64,000 bases of DNA, taken from contig NZ_LN849007.1 in assembly GCF_001243045.1 (NCBI RefSeq), forward strand, positions 1,578,989 through 1,642,988. The letters run 5' to 3'. Numbering within the stretch: position 1 is the stretch's first letter; every line of letters begins with the position of its first letter. The translations under genes and the position numbers were made by a program. Source of the DNA: Clostridium niameyense (GTDB lineage Bacteria; Bacillota; Clostridia; Clostridiales; Clostridiaceae). The notes under the pieces are model-generated. The model was not told the origin of the DNA, made no database searches, and saw nothing but the letters and a program-made list of their open reading frames with translations. This document shows, in pieces, positions 8,353 through 18,766 of this stretch.

Positions 8353-8554
8353 TAATATGACTGTATTTTTTAATGTTAAAGTATCGTTTATTTTCTACAA
8401 AGTAAAGAAATAACCCAAAGTTATAGGTTTAGAATTTTTAATTGAATTTATTTATACAGTCATATTTATAAACTATTTCTAGTATATTTATTTTTATAAA
8501 ATAGATTCCTAAGTTTAATTAAAAACTAAAAGTCTCTATATATTTTCTTTTTAA

Positions 8555-9358
8555 TTAAATAATTTTACGTTTATTAGGATTATTTATAGGAATAGAATCC
8601 ATAAGTTTTCTCGTATATTCGTGTTTAATTTTATATAACGAATCATTATTATCTATAACCTCTACTATATCTCCTTTATACATTACAAGAATTTTAGAAC
8701 ATAAATATTTTATTGCACTTATATCATGAGATATAAATAAAATACCTGTATTACTAACATTATTTAATTGTTTTATCATATTTAATATAGATGCTTGAGT
8801 ACATACATCTAAACTAGAAGTTATTTCATCACAAATTAAAAATTTAGGCTCCAAAATAAGAGCTCTACAAATGTTTACTCTTTGTCTTTCTCCTCCACTT
8901 ATATCCTTAGGATATTTATTGAGAATACTATCTTTTAAATTCACAAATTTTAACATATTCTTAATCTTTAATATTTTATCACCTTTAGAAATATTAAAAT
9001 GATTATTTAAAGGTTCCATTAAGCAATCTATTATTTTTAAATTAGGGTTTAGAGATGTTAGAGTATCTTGGAATATTATTTGACACTCTCTTCTAAATTT
9101 TTTTAAAGCTTTTCCTTTATAGTTCCATATATTTTTATTTTCATATTCAATAGTTCCTTTTGAAGGTTTCTCAAGCCTCATTATAAGTCTAGATAAAGTA
9201 CTTTTTCCGCAGCCACTTTCTCCTACAAGCCCAATAATTTCATTTTTATCTACTGAGAATGTTACATTATTTACAGCATTTATGTATTCATTATTTGATT
9301 TTATAATAGATAATTTCGTATTATACTTTTTACATACATCAATAATTCTCATTAACAT
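8555..9358 (-). CDS. Opp/Dpp/Nik-type ABC importer, ATPase 2 (F type)
   Basis: A 267-residue ATPase with Walker A GESGCGKST (about 45-53), signature ISGGERQRV and Walker B FLICDEITSSLDV. It is the last gene of a five-gene importer operon and overlaps the first ATPase gene by 7 bases. No oligopeptide/dipeptide C-terminal iron-sulfur extension is visible. Together with the first ATPase it powers uptake through the two permeases. No clear terminator follows. Confidence 0.88.
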   Translation of the reverse strand: MLMRIIDVCKKYNTKLSIIKSNNEYINAVNNVTFSVDKNEIIGLVGESGCGKSTLSRLIMRLEKPSKGTIEYENKNIWNYKGKALKKFRRECQIIFQDTLTSLNPNLKIIDCLMEPLNNHFNISKGDKILKIKNMLKFVNLKDSILNKYPKDISGGERQRVNICRALILEPKFLICDEITSSLDVCTQASILNMIKQLNNVSNTGILFISHDISAIKYLCSKILVMYKGDIVEVIDNNDSLYKIKHEYTRKLMDSIPINNPNKRKII

Positions 9359-10167
9359 ACTTCTACTACCTCTCTATCAAATGTAGCTTTAATTAAAGAT
9401 AAAGTATATTCATGTTTAGGATTTTCAAATATTTCAAATACATCTCCACTTTCTACTACCTTACCATCTTGCATTACAAATACTTCATCTGCTATTTCTG
9501 CAACTACACCAAAATCATGAGTTATCATCAATACAGTAGTTCCGAATTCTTCCTGTATTATTTTAAACTGTTTTAAGATTTCTTTTTGAGTTGTAACATC
9601 CAAGGCAGTAGTTGGCTCATCTGCTATGATAATATCCGGTTTTATAAATATAGCACAAGCTATCATCATTCTTTGAAGCATTCCTCCACTTAGCTGAAAA
9701 GGATATTGTTCTAAAATTATAGAAGGATTATCTAAATTTAATTTTTCCATAATAATGGATATATCTTTTTTAAACTTATGTTTTTCCATTTGTTTTTCCA
9801 TTTTTATATTACTAGACATAAGATCGTATATCTGTTTCCCCATAGTTATTGATGGATTAAAGCAATTTATTGGATTTTGAAAAATTGAAAATATTTTTCT
9901 ACCTCTTACTTTATTTATTTCATTATAATTCATAGTTCTTAAATTTCTTCCTTGAAAGACTATGCTACCTTCTTCTATAGATATATTTTGGGGAAGCATT
10001 TTTATTATGGATTTTACAGTAATACTTTTTCCACTTCCACTTTGTCCTACTATACAAGTTATTTTGTTGCTCTTTATAGATAAATTTATTTTTTTTAAAA
10101 TTTCTTTAACTTTCTTATCCTGTTTAAATACTACTTTTAAATTTCTAATTTCCAAAATATTTTCCAA
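9352..10167 (-). CDS. Opp/Dpp/Nik-type ABC importer, ATPase 1 (D type)
   Basis: A 271-residue ATPase: Walker A GQSGSGKS, signature LSGGMLQRMMIA, Walker B IIIADEPTTALDV, and a C-terminal EIFENPKHEYTLSLI segment typical of the DppD/OppD/NikD branch. The start is best placed at the TTG at 10167, just after AGGTGA; the frame continues upstream to an ATG at 10218 with no site. It lies about 80 bp after the substrate-binding gene. Confidence 0.88.
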   Translation of the reverse strand: MENILEIRNLKVVFKQDKKVKEILKKINLSIKSNKITCIVGQSGSGKSITVKSIIKMLPQNISIEEGSIVFQGRNLRTMNYNEINKVRGRKIFSIFQNPINCFNPSITMGKQIYDLMSSNIKMEKQMEKHKFKKDISIIMEKLNLDNPSIILEQYPFQLSGGMLQRMMIACAIFIKPDIIIADEPTTALDVTTQKEILKQFKIIQEEFGTTVLMITHDFGVVAEIADEVFVMQDGKVVESGDVFEIFENPKHEYTLSLIKATFDREVVEVC

Positions 10168-10250
10168 AAAATCACCTAGCTTTCTTAAATAAAAAATTGA
10201 GGAGTGAAATGTTAACATTTCACATCCTAAATTTTTTATTTAAAAATGTT

Positions 10251-11846
10251 TTACTTTATGTTCCATTGTTCCACATTCCATAGGAATCCTGCACCATGGT
10301 GACCTAATATCTTTTCTTTTACTCCACTAACTCTCTTGTTAACACCGTATAATGCATCTAAATATACTCCAAAATTATATGGTGGATTTGCCGCTAAATC
10401 TTCTTGGAACTCATTATAATATTTTTTTCTTACATTTTCATCAAAAGTAGTTCTTGCCTTTTGAAGATCTTTGTCTACCTTAGGATCTGAATATGCACCA
10501 TAGTTATCTCCACCTTCTATTTCACTTGAGTGGAATAACTTAAATGTATGATCGTCTGCATCAAATGGACTTCCCCATCCAAGTATAAATGTATCACATT
10601 TAGGTATTTCTATAGCATTCCAATCTAAAGCTTCTGCTTTAGCATCTACACCTACTTTTTTAAATTGGTTAGCATAGTATTCTGCAATCTTAACTCTAAC
10701 TTCATCAGTTTTTGGAGCTGTTATTTTAAACGTTAATTTTTTACCATCTTTTACTCTTATTCCATCTGAACCTTTTTTCCAACCTGCTTCATCTAACATC
10801 TTGTTTGCTTTATCTAAATTATAAGAATATTTTTCTACCTTTTCATCATTAAACTTATTTATTTGCAATGGTGAATAAGCAACTGAACCATATCCTAATA
10901 ATATACCATTTACCATACCTTTTCTGTCTATACAATAATTAAGTGCTTTTCTTAGATTAACATCCTTAAATAAATCAGATCTCATATTGTACATCATACA
11001 TCTGTAATCAGCTGTTTTTAACTTATATACTTTTACATTATCAAGTTTTTCTACTTTACTTACTTGGCTTGGTTCAATATATGCAACATCAATCTCTCCT
11101 GTTTGAAGTTGCATTGCTCTAGCATTATAGTCCGCTAAAGATTTTATTACTAACTTTTCTATGTTACCAGTTTTTTCATAATAGTCTTTAAACTTAGCAA
11201 GTGTTAAATTACTTCCTTTTTCCCATTTTTCAAATTTAAATGGACCTGCCCCAATTGGATGCTGATTAAAATCCGCATTGTTTATATCCTTACCTTCTAA
11301 ACAATGTTTGGGTACTATTCCTATTGTAAGTTTATCTAAAAGTGGTGGAAATTGATTCTTTAATGTTATCTTTACTTCATGGTCATTTACTGCTTGTACG
11401 TCTTTTATTTCTGTAAATTCAGGTTTAACTTCTGAATTGACTTTATCATCTAATATACTCTTTAATGTAAATACAACGTCTTCCGCTTTAACTTCTTTTC
11501 CATCATGGAATTTTATTCCTTTTTTCATTTTAAAGTCATAAGTTAATTTATCATCAGAAATAGTATAAGATTCTGCTATTTCCGGCTTAGGTAAGTTGTT
11601 TTCATCAAATCTCATAAGTCCTCTAAATATTAAATCATTTGTTAGTGAATGAGATTCTAATAAAATAGGATTTAATTTTTCATCCTCAAACTCTGCACCA
11701 AAAACAAGAGTTTTTCCTTTTTGCTCCTGTTTAGCAGGTTGGTTTGCTTCTTTTTTGTCTAAGTTTCCACATCCAACTCCAAATAAAGCCATTGATGTAA
11801 CAATTAATAAACTAGCAAATAAACTTATTAGCTTTTTTCTTTTCAT
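10251..11846 (-). CDS. Opp/Dpp/Nik-type importer, substrate-binding lipoprotein
   Basis: A 531-residue SBP_bac_5 lipoprotein with signal peptide and lipobox (FGVGC, Cys26). Family landmarks: [29 protein letters not shown] and [15 protein letters not shown]. The C-terminus carries GHHGAGFLW, an uncommon histidine pair. The protein could bind peptides, nickel or a metal chelate; sequence alone does not decide. The permease upstream of it looks NikB/OppB-like. It is in the middle of the operon, between the permeases and the ATPases. Confidence 0.85.
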   Translation of the reverse strand: MKRKKLISLFASLLIVTSMALFGVGCGNLDKKEANQPAKQEQKGKTLVFGAEFEDEKLNPILLESHSLTNDLIFRGLMRFDENNLPKPEIAESYTISDDKLTYDFKMKKGIKFHDGKEVKAEDVVFTLKSILDDKVNSEVKPEFTEIKDVQAVNDHEVKITLKNQFPPLLDKLTIGIVPKHCLEGKDINNADFNQHPIGAGPFKFEKWEKGSNLTLAKFKDYYEKTGNIEKLVIKSLADYNARAMQLQTGEIDVAYIEPSQVSKVEKLDNVKVYKLKTADYRCMMYNMRSDLFKDVNLRKALNYCIDRKGMVNGILLGYGSVAYSPLQINKFNDEKVEKYSYNLDKANKMLDEAGWKKGSDGIRVKDGKKLTFKITAPKTDEVRVKIAEYYANQFKKVGVDAKAEALDWNAIEIPKCDTFILGWGSPFDADDHTFKLFHSSEIEGGDNYGAYSDPKVDKDLQKARTTFDENVRKKYYNEFQEDLAANPPYNFGVYLDALYGVNKRVSGVKEKILGHHGAGFLWNVEQWNIK

Positions 11847-11891
11847 CTTTTCTCCTCCTAGTATTTTTCATATTTATAATGTAATTTAAAT

Positions 11892-12692
11892 TTAAACATA
11901 GGTAGTTCTTTTCTTTAAATAATCTCCAATAAAATTTATACTTAACATAGACAATATTATTGCAATTCCTGGGAAAATAGCAATCCACCAAGAACCAGAT
12001 AATATATCACTTTGCGCATTATTTAACATATTACCCCAGGATGGTACTCCCTGAGGAACTCCTATACCTAAAAAACTCATAGAAACTTCCATAAAAATAG
12101 CTTCAGTACAATTTAAAGTAGATATTACAATAATGGACGGTATACTATTTTTCAAAAGATGTTTTGTGAGTATTTTCCAATTCGGCGTTCCCATAACTAT
12201 AGCTGCTTTAACAAAATTCTTACCTCTAAGTCCTCCAAATTGAGATCTAACAATTCTTGCAGTCGATAGCCATAAAGTACATCCAATAACAACAATAATA
12301 CTTATTAATCCTCCTCTTATTATAGATTGTAGTGAAAGCATTATAATAAGCGTTGGTATTGCCAAAAATGTATCTAATATTCTCATCATTACGCTGTCAA
12401 TTTTTCCGCCACAATAGCCACTTATTCCTCCATACACAACTCCTATAAATGTAGAAATTACTACAGAGAACACACCTACGCTTAATGATACACGCCCACC
12501 ATATAAAACCCTTGAAAATAAGTCTCTTCCCATAGCATCTGTTCCCATTATATGATTAGCATTAGGCCTATGAAGTACATTTAATAGATCTACTTCATAA
12601 GGATCATATGGAGATATAATAGGAGCAAATATAGTCATAAATACAATTAATCCTAAAATTACTATCCATATTCTATAAGTCTTTTTTTTCAA
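11892..12692 (-). CDS. Opp/Dpp/Nik-type importer, permease 2 (C type)
   Basis: A 266-residue permease of the BPD transporter family with six helices and the N-terminal HIMGTDAMGRDLFSRVLYG motif typical of DppC/NikC. The EAA-like loop is around GGLRGKNFVKAAIVMGTPNWK. It starts with TTG at 12692 behind AGGTGA and begins one base after the stop of the other permease, so the two are coupled. Confidence 0.88.
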   Translation of the reverse strand: MKKKTYRIWIVILGLIVFMTIFAPIISPYDPYEVDLLNVLHRPNANHIMGTDAMGRDLFSRVLYGGRVSLSVGVFSVVISTFIGVVYGGISGYCGGKIDSVMMRILDTFLAIPTLIIMLSLQSIIRGGLISIIVVIGCTLWLSTARIVRSQFGGLRGKNFVKAAIVMGTPNWKILTKHLLKNSIPSIIVISTLNCTEAIFMEVSMSFLGIGVPQGVPSWGNMLNNAQSDILSGSWWIAIFPGIAIILSMLSINFIGDYLKKRTTYV

Positions 12693-12693
12693 G

Positions 12694-13659
12694 TTAATTC
12701 ACCTGCCTTCTAAGTGAAGGGTTTAATATAAGTTCTAATATATCTATAATCATTATACTTACAATAACCAATATTCCTGTTATAAATATGGTCCCCATAA
12801 GAAGAGGATAATCATTAGAATTGGCTGCCTTAACACTAAGCATTCCAAGTCCTGGCCATGAAAAAACTGTTTCAATCATTACTGATCCTCCAAAAAAACT
12901 TGGTATGGTTATTCCTAAATAATTAATAAACGGTATTAACGCATTTTTAGTTATACCCCTCATTAATTTTTTCTTATCCATTCCATTTGCAATAGCAGCT
13001 GTAACATATTCACTATTTATTTCTTCTTTTACTTTTTCTTGAACGAACCTTGCATAAGCTGACACATGGGCTATTACAGTAACAACTACAGGCATAAATA
13101 GATGCTTTAAAATATCTAAGAATCCTCCCTGTCCATCTATAGATTTAATTCCTGAAGATGGGAAAATACCCATATGAACAGAAAATATAAAGATAAAGAT
13201 TAATCCTAACCAAAAGGTAGGTATAGAATAAAATGTAACGCTCATTGCGCTTACAAATTTATCTAATAAAGATCCTTCATTAAATCCAGCTTTTAGTCCT
13301 AATGATAACGAAAATATAGTTATAAGCATTATAGAACTTATAAATAGTATTAACGTATTGGGAACTCTCTCTTTTAAAATATCTGTCACTTTTCTTCCTT
13401 CCAAATAAGAAATTCCCAAATCACCTTTTAACATATTTGTAGACCATTTTATATATCTCTCTATAACTGGTTTATCAATGCCGTAATTTTTATTTATTCT
13501 AACTCTTTCTTCACTAGTTAGTCTATCTGCCATAGGTCCATATAATGCTGTGGCCGGATCTCCTGGTGCAGCATTTATTATGGCAAAACTTAAAATACTT
13601 AAAAAGAATATAACTAATATTCCTTGAAATACTCTTTTTATCACAAATCGTGATATCAT
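12694..13659 (-). CDS. Opp/Dpp/Nik-type importer, permease 1 (B type)
   Basis: A 321-residue permease. It has the first helix followed by INAAPGDPATALYG, a large extracytoplasmic loop and the C-terminal SWPGLGMLSVKA motif of the DppB/NikB branch. Start ATG at 13659 follows GAGGAGTGG; a GTG four codons earlier overlaps that site. It is the first gene of the importer operon. No known riboswitch or operator was recognised in front of it. Confidence 0.88.
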   Translation of the reverse strand: MISRFVIKRVFQGILVIFFLSILSFAIINAAPGDPATALYGPMADRLTSEERVRINKNYGIDKPVIERYIKWSTNMLKGDLGISYLEGRKVTDILKERVPNTLILFISSIMLITIFSLSLGLKAGFNEGSLLDKFVSAMSVTFYSIPTFWLGLIFIFIFSVHMGIFPSSGIKSIDGQGGFLDILKHLFMPVVVTVIAHVSAYARFVQEKVKEEINSEYVTAAIANGMDKKKLMRGITKNALIPFINYLGITIPSFFGGSVMIETVFSWPGLGMLSVKAANSNDYPLLMGTIFITGILVIVSIMIIDILELILNPSLRRQVN

Positions 13660-14134
13660 TTTATATTCCACTCCTCAGCATTCATTCTATATAAAATCTT
13701 TCCCTTGATAATCTAGAACTCTTTTTGTTTGTATTCCAACATATTTTCAAATCTTACCCTTACTTCATCAGTATTTCTCTGAAATAAAATAAAAGGTTAT
13801 TATATTTATTTGATTACATTGGCAAATTGCTACTTCACCGCAACTCAGTAACATTCATTTTACCATTTGTTTGTAACATAAATTAATTTTATAAATACTA
13901 AAAACTTTACTATATAATGCATCAGCAATTTATATGCCAACTTTAAAGTACTAATAAAAGTCATTTTAATACAATAAAATACATTTTTATATCAATATGA
14001 GAATATTTAATATCATTTTGATACATTTATAAATCTCCTCTCATTTTGCAACAAAATATAAATCCATGTATCTACATATAGAATACATGGATTTATATTT
14101 TATGAAAAATAATTTAGATTTACTAAAAAACAAC
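13660..14134. other. Intergenic region before the importer operon
   Basis: About 470 bp without a gene. It must hold the importer promoter, but I see no convincing -35/-10 pair or riboswitch. Between 14006 and 14024 lies a TATCATTTTGATA dyad. The chemoreceptor terminator (separate entry) fills the right end. Confidence 0.6.
14053..14101 (-). terminator. Terminator of the first chemoreceptor gene
   Basis: A perfect 19-bp inverted repeat (14053-14071 and 14083-14101) with an 11-base loop, ending in Ts on the minus strand. Confidence 0.85.
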
Positions 14135-15853
14135 TTATATTTTAAACATATCAACACTATTTATTAATTTAGTAGAATTTTCTCTTAGAAGCTCTGTTAA
14201 TTGCATTATTCTTTCACTAGCACCTACAACTTCTTCAGTATTTTCAGCTATATTAGTTGTACCATTAGCCCCTTCATTTGCAGCCTCTGCTACATTATTT
14301 ATTACCTCTACCATATTTTTTACAGATGCTAATAGTTCTTCTGATGTAGCACTTAAATCATTAGATATATCATTATAATATAATGCATCATTACTATATT
14401 GGTCACAAACTTCTACTGTACCTTCATAAGATTTCACTACATATTTATCTATAAATTGCAATACATCATTAGAATTAAATTTAAGATTTTCTACCGCTTC
14501 TATAACTATTTTGGTAGTATCTTGAATTTGCACTACAGCCTTGCTTGATTCCTCTGCTAACTTTCTTATTTCATCAGCTACCACCGCAAATCCCTTTCCA
14601 GATTCTCCAGCTCTGGCTGCCTCAATTGCTGCATTTAAAGCAAGTAAATTAGTTTGAGATGTTATTTCTAATATTGCATCAGATAAAACCTTTATTTCCT
14701 CAATAGTTTTTGATTTTTCAATAGCTTTTTTTAAATTAATATCTATGTTCTCTTTTACTCTAATAGCATTTTCCTGTTCTTTAAGAGTATTTGATTTTAA
14801 CTTTTCAGCTTTATTTAATATTTCAGATGCATTGTTAGATCCATTTTGTGCCTTTAATGATATATTTTCTACAGCCCTTTCAATTTCCTGCGAAGTTGCA
14901 CTCATTTCTTCCGCAGATGCACCTGTTTCTTCCATACTAGCAGATAATTGTTGAGTAGCTGCTGAAGTATTTTGTATTTTGAAATTTAAATTACCTATAT
15001 CCTCGTTTATTTTATTTACAGATTCCTCTGAACTATTGGCCTTATCTAATACATTTTCAACTATATCTTTTATAGAAACATACATTTTATTTACAGATAA
15101 ACTAAGCTTTCCAATTTCGTCTTTTTGATTTAAAAGTTCATGGGGAAATTCCTTTGTAAAATCCCCTTCCGCTAATTTATTTAAATAATTTACAGCCATA
15201 TTTAATGGATCCACTATAGATTTTGCTAATAGAAAATTCATAATTGCTCCTATTATTATACTAATAAAAGATATTCCTATTATAATCTTACTTAACAAGT
15301 TACTTTGTCTTTCACTATTTATTTTAAATTCTTCTGCTTCTTTTATACTATGATTTGATAAATCCCTAAGAGCCCTCTGATATTTTTGATTAATAGGTTT
15401 TAATTCCTCAAATTTTTCTACAGCTAAATCTGCTTTTCCCTCATTAACCAATTTAAATATGATCTCTCTGCCTTCCCTAAACTTATTTAAATTTTCTTCC
15501 ATAATATTAAAAAATTTTCTTTCTTCTTCTGTATCTAGTCCTACCTTTTTATATTTATCTATGTCTTTATTAAATTTACCTATTCTTTCATTTATATCAC
15601 TTTTTAATTTTTCTTGTTCATTTTTATCCTTAACCTCTAGTATTAGTTTAGCTAAATTGGCTTCTGCTGCTCTTGCTTGAGTTCTAGTATCATTTAATAC
15701 TTGTACACTAATTAAATTATTATCATATAAAGATTTAATAGATTTATTAATTTTTTTATTAACATAAAATCCAGTAAAGCCAACTATTAAAATAAAAATC
15801 ATCATAATTGAACTTACTAAAAACAATTTGTTTTTTACTTTTAAATTTTTCAT
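14135..15853 (-). CDS. Methyl-accepting chemotaxis protein with 4-helix sensor
   Basis: A 572-residue chemoreceptor. The start is the ATG at 15853 behind AGAGGGGGA; the frame extends 28 codons upstream, but that part covers the promoter. One membrane helix at about 10-30, a four-helix-bundle sensor of about 150 residues (4HB_MCP type), a second helix at about 187-208, HAMP, then the signalling hairpin. The hairpin tip reads [20 protein letters not shown] and [16 protein letters not shown], the CheA/CheW contact. The ligand is not predictable. Confidence 0.92.
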   Translation of the reverse strand: MKNLKVKNKLFLVSSIMMIFILIVGFTGFYVNKKINKSIKSLYDNNLISVQVLNDTRTQARAAEANLAKLILEVKDKNEQEKLKSDINERIGKFNKDIDKYKKVGLDTEEERKFFNIMEENLNKFREGREIIFKLVNEGKADLAVEKFEELKPINQKYQRALRDLSNHSIKEAEEFKINSERQSNLLSKIIIGISFISIIIGAIMNFLLAKSIVDPLNMAVNYLNKLAEGDFTKEFPHELLNQKDEIGKLSLSVNKMYVSIKDIVENVLDKANSSEESVNKINEDIGNLNFKIQNTSAATQQLSASMEETGASAEEMSATSQEIERAVENISLKAQNGSNNASEILNKAEKLKSNTLKEQENAIRVKENIDINLKKAIEKSKTIEEIKVLSDAILEITSQTNLLALNAAIEAARAGESGKGFAVVADEIRKLAEESSKAVVQIQDTTKIVIEAVENLKFNSNDVLQFIDKYVVKSYEGTVEVCDQYSNDALYYNDISNDLSATSEELLASVKNMVEVINNVAEAANEGANGTTNIAENTEEVVGASERIMQLTELLRENSTKLINSVDMFKI

Positions 15854-15927
15854 AATAGTTCCCCCTCTGTTGAAAAATTCAGATTCATTGTCAATTAATA
15901 ACATATATCGTTTAATAGCATTTATAG

Positions 15928-15956
15928 AGTATACCATGTTTTTCTTATATGTGCAA
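15928..15956 (-). promoter_or_regulatory. Sigma-A promoter of the first chemoreceptor
   Basis: On the minus strand TTGCAC (complement of 15951-15956), 17 bp, TATACT (complement of 15928-15933). It lies 75 bp before the ATG. It looks like a vegetative promoter rather than a flagellar sigma-28 one. Confidence 0.65.
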
Positions 15957-16111
15957 TAAATTCATAATATTTTATTTAAAATATTTTTATATTATAATGA
16001 AATAGAAGTGTTAACTTAAACTCAAGCATGGCTCTAGCTATATATCCCATAGTAGAAAAATTTAAACTTTAATTTTATAAATACAAAACTATATTATATT
16101 TTAATAAATGT

Positions 16112-16147
16112 AAAAAAGACTGTGTCAAAATTTTATTTTGGCACAGT
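16112..16147 (-). terminator. Terminator of the AAA+/VWA/BRCT operon
   Basis: 12-bp arms (16119-16130 and 16136-16147, one G-T pair) with a 5-base loop and a T-run on the minus strand. Confidence 0.85.
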
Positions 16148-16155
16148 TTATTGTA

Positions 16156-16923
16156 TTAATATAATAATTGATCTTGTTCTATAATTTCTCTAAGTTGTTC
16201 TTCAGATATTATTTTTACTCTTTTCTTATGAGCCAAGGACATCATATTAGCATTAGATAAATCTCCCGCCACAAGATAATCTAAATCATCTTCTACATCA
16301 TTACATAATTGAAAACCAGCATCTTCTACAAGCTCTTCATAGTAACTATTAGGCTTATAAAAAAATCCTGTTATAGCTACCTTTATTTTTTCATCTGGAT
16401 TTCTTATCTTTAAAGGAGACACATACATAAATAAGTTTCCTAAAAGCTTTTTATTATTATATATACTATCTACAACTTCGTTATTAACCCCATCTATATT
16501 TTTTAATCTACTTGCTCCATTATTTAAATCAACCACAAAGTCTGCAAAATTAAAAAAAGTATAGGCTATATTATGAGATATTGATTTATCTATCTTAGGT
16601 ATAGACGCAGCATATATAAACCTGTGTAAAGGACATCTTCTTGAGTTTTGAATAGAATCGTATACTTTTTCAGCTTCTTTATAACCTTCCTTTAATATTT
16701 CATTTATTTCTTCTTTTTCTAATTCAAAAATTTTATAAGGATTTTTAATTATATGGGACTTTAAAAATTTTTCTATTCTATCCTCTGTTAACTCCTCTAT
16801 ATGAAGACCATCCTTATCTGCAATTTGCACGAAAAAACTCTTTACTTTTTCATATCTTTTAATCTCTTTTAAAGATTTTTCATTACTTAATTCTTCTTTG
16901 ATTGCTTTTTCTTGCTTTTCCAT
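16156..16923 (-). CDS. BRCT-domain protein
   Basis: A 255-residue protein. Residues about 180-252 look like a BRCT domain: VAITGFFYKPNSYYEELVEDAG, then DLDYLVAGDLSNANMMSLAHK (the TYLVAG-like and K-A-x-K-LGV-type segments) and VKIISEEQLREII. The N-terminal 170 residues are helical and of unknown family. BRCT domains bind phosphopeptides or DNA ends and occur in ligase LigA and replication factors. Third gene of an operon with a MoxR ATPase and a VWA protein, so it is probably the substrate adaptor or target of that chaperone pair; this is inference. Confidence 0.75.
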   Translation of the reverse strand: MEKQEKAIKEELSNEKSLKEIKRYEKVKSFFVQIADKDGLHIEELTEDRIEKFLKSHIIKNPYKIFELEKEEINEILKEGYKEAEKVYDSIQNSRRCPLHRFIYAASIPKIDKSISHNIAYTFFNFADFVVDLNNGASRLKNIDGVNNEVVDSIYNNKKLLGNLFMYVSPLKIRNPDEKIKVAITGFFYKPNSYYEELVEDAGFQLCNDVEDDLDYLVAGDLSNANMMSLAHKKRVKIISEEQLREIIEQDQLLY

Positions 16924-16977
16924 AAAAGTACTTCTCCTTACTAATTTTTAGTTATATATTTTAAATTTAATATTCCA

Positions 16978-18747
16978 TTATACTTTCTGGAATATTTTAT
17001 GAACTATATTTGAATTAGCATTTTCAAGTTCAGCAAGTTCTGATAAAAGTAAAATTTCATCTGAAAAAGGTCTTAATGTTTTTATATTTCCCTTTTTTGA
17101 ACCAGCATCTATACATACACTTATAACCTTAAATTGTTTTTGTCTTTTTATCTTATTAAATTTCCTTAAAAAGTCATCTCCAACTATACAATGACCATCA
17201 GTTATAAATACTATATCAGCTTTATTAAAAACTGAGTTTTCTATAACAGTTAATGCCTTTTCTAAGACTTCTTCAAACTCAGTGCTTCCTCCATCAAATC
17301 TTTCTGCAATATCTAATATCTTCTTAGGATCTACTTCATCTTTTTCAATTATAATAGGATCTAAAGCTTTTTCATTAAATAATATTGCTGCAAAATCCCT
17401 TTTTTGCATCTGAGCTATTTCAAGCAAAGCTATTGCTACAGCTTTAGACCATTTTTCTCTACTTCCCTTCATACTACTTGACATATCAATGCATACTACC
17501 ATAGGACCTTTTATTTTTACTTTATTAGACTGTAGCTCATATTGAAGCAACTCTTTTTCACTATATTTTCTGTAAAATTCTCTTTTAGTAATAGGATTCA
17601 ATAAAAGCATTTTTTCACTTGGGAGAGTTCTTATTATTTCATTTCCTATCTTAACAGAATTTATGGATAAAGCTCCATCTTTACTTTTTTTCTTTTCATC
17701 TTCTAAAGCAGTTTCTTTAAATCTACCTATTATTTTAGATAACTCTTTTAACTTTTTAGATTGTCTTATTTTTTCTACTGCATCTCTTTTTACATCAAAG
17801 GGTATTCTAGAAGGTTTCCTACTACTTTCACTCATTCCCCAGCTCTCTACACACTCTGATAATTCTCTTACTTGTATATCTGCTTCGTTAAAGGCTTCTA
17901 CCATGTCTTGAGCAAAATCTTCTATGTAATCCTGTTCTCCCTTTAACTTTTCTTTAAAATATCTTTCTTTTTCTTCAAGCCTTTTCTTAGCTTCCTCCAA
18001 AGTTAAATATAGTTGTTTCATATCTTCTTGATTTAAATTTTCCCTGCTATGACCACTTTCCTCTATACTTTGTTTTATATAATCATCAGTTTCTTCTCTA
18101 CTTAAACTATCCACATCTTCTTCTAGCTGTTTTAATTCATTTATTAAGTCTGGTATATTATCTTGATCAGTATTTCTACTACCTTTATCTATTCCACCTA
18201 TTCCACCTAATGTGTCCTTTTTAGTCTCTTCTTCCTCTTGTTGTGTTTTTTCCTCATTCTTATCATCTTCATCTGTATGATTTTTTTGTGACATTTTTTT
18301 GAGAATTTCAATAGCTTTTTTCCCAAGTACTTCACATCCAATAGCAGAATTAAACACATCTAGGCAACAACTCTTTCTTAGCTTTTTAAACTCCCTTAAT
18401 TTAACTATTTTTCTTATAATTTGGTTATTTATTTTAGAACTAGCTCTTATATTACATTCCTTATAAATAACAGGAGAATACTTATAAAGACAGAAAAAAA
18501 TATCTTTATATAATCTATCAAACACTGGAAGATATTTAATTCCTTCTTCTAATAAAACCCTCATTTCCCTTGAATCTTTAAAGATATCATTATATATCTC
18601 TAAATCTATTTCATAGTGTCTTACACACTGTTCTGATAATGAAACACTATGATTAAGCCCCAAAACAGAAGATACATCCTTAGCCTTAAAGTTGAAGGAT
18701 TTTTTAATATTCTCTTCAAAAAGTACATCACCATATTTTGATAACAT
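16978..18747 (-). CDS. VWA-domain protein (ViaA-like)
   Basis: A 589-residue protein with a helical N-terminal region, a very acidic coiled stretch (about 155-290) and a C-terminal von Willebrand A domain. The metal site is complete: DMSSS at 421-425, a GGSTEFE threonine and FITDGH. This is the layout of ViaA/CoxE-type partners of MoxR ATPases. It follows the ATPase gene by 19 bases. In E. coli, ViaA works with RavA at the membrane and on respiratory complexes; the target here is unknown. Confidence 0.82.
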   Translation of the reverse strand: MLSKYGDVLFEENIKKSFNFKAKDVSSVLGLNHSVSLSEQCVRHYEIDLEIYNDIFKDSREMRVLLEEGIKYLPVFDRLYKDIFFCLYKYSPVIYKECNIRASSKINNQIIRKIVKLREFKKLRKSCCLDVFNSAIGCEVLGKKAIEILKKMSQKNHTDEDDKNEEKTQQEEEETKKDTLGGIGGIDKGSRNTDQDNIPDLINELKQLEEDVDSLSREETDDYIKQSIEESGHSRENLNQEDMKQLYLTLEEAKKRLEEKERYFKEKLKGEQDYIEDFAQDMVEAFNEADIQVRELSECVESWGMSESSRKPSRIPFDVKRDAVEKIRQSKKLKELSKIIGRFKETALEDEKKKSKDGALSINSVKIGNEIIRTLPSEKMLLLNPITKREFYRKYSEKELLQYELQSNKVKIKGPMVVCIDMSSSMKGSREKWSKAVAIALLEIAQMQKRDFAAILFNEKALDPIIIEKDEVDPKKILDIAERFDGGSTEFEEVLEKALTVIENSVFNKADIVFITDGHCIVGDDFLRKFNKIKRQKQFKVISVCIDAGSKKGNIKTLRPFSDEILLLSELAELENANSNIVHKIFQKV

Positions 18748-18766
18748 ATAGTTCTCCTCCTAAAAT

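Noticed and set aside
15901-15937. N-terminal extension of the first chemoreceptor
   Set aside because: It would cover the promoter, and the internal ATG has a strong ribosome site.
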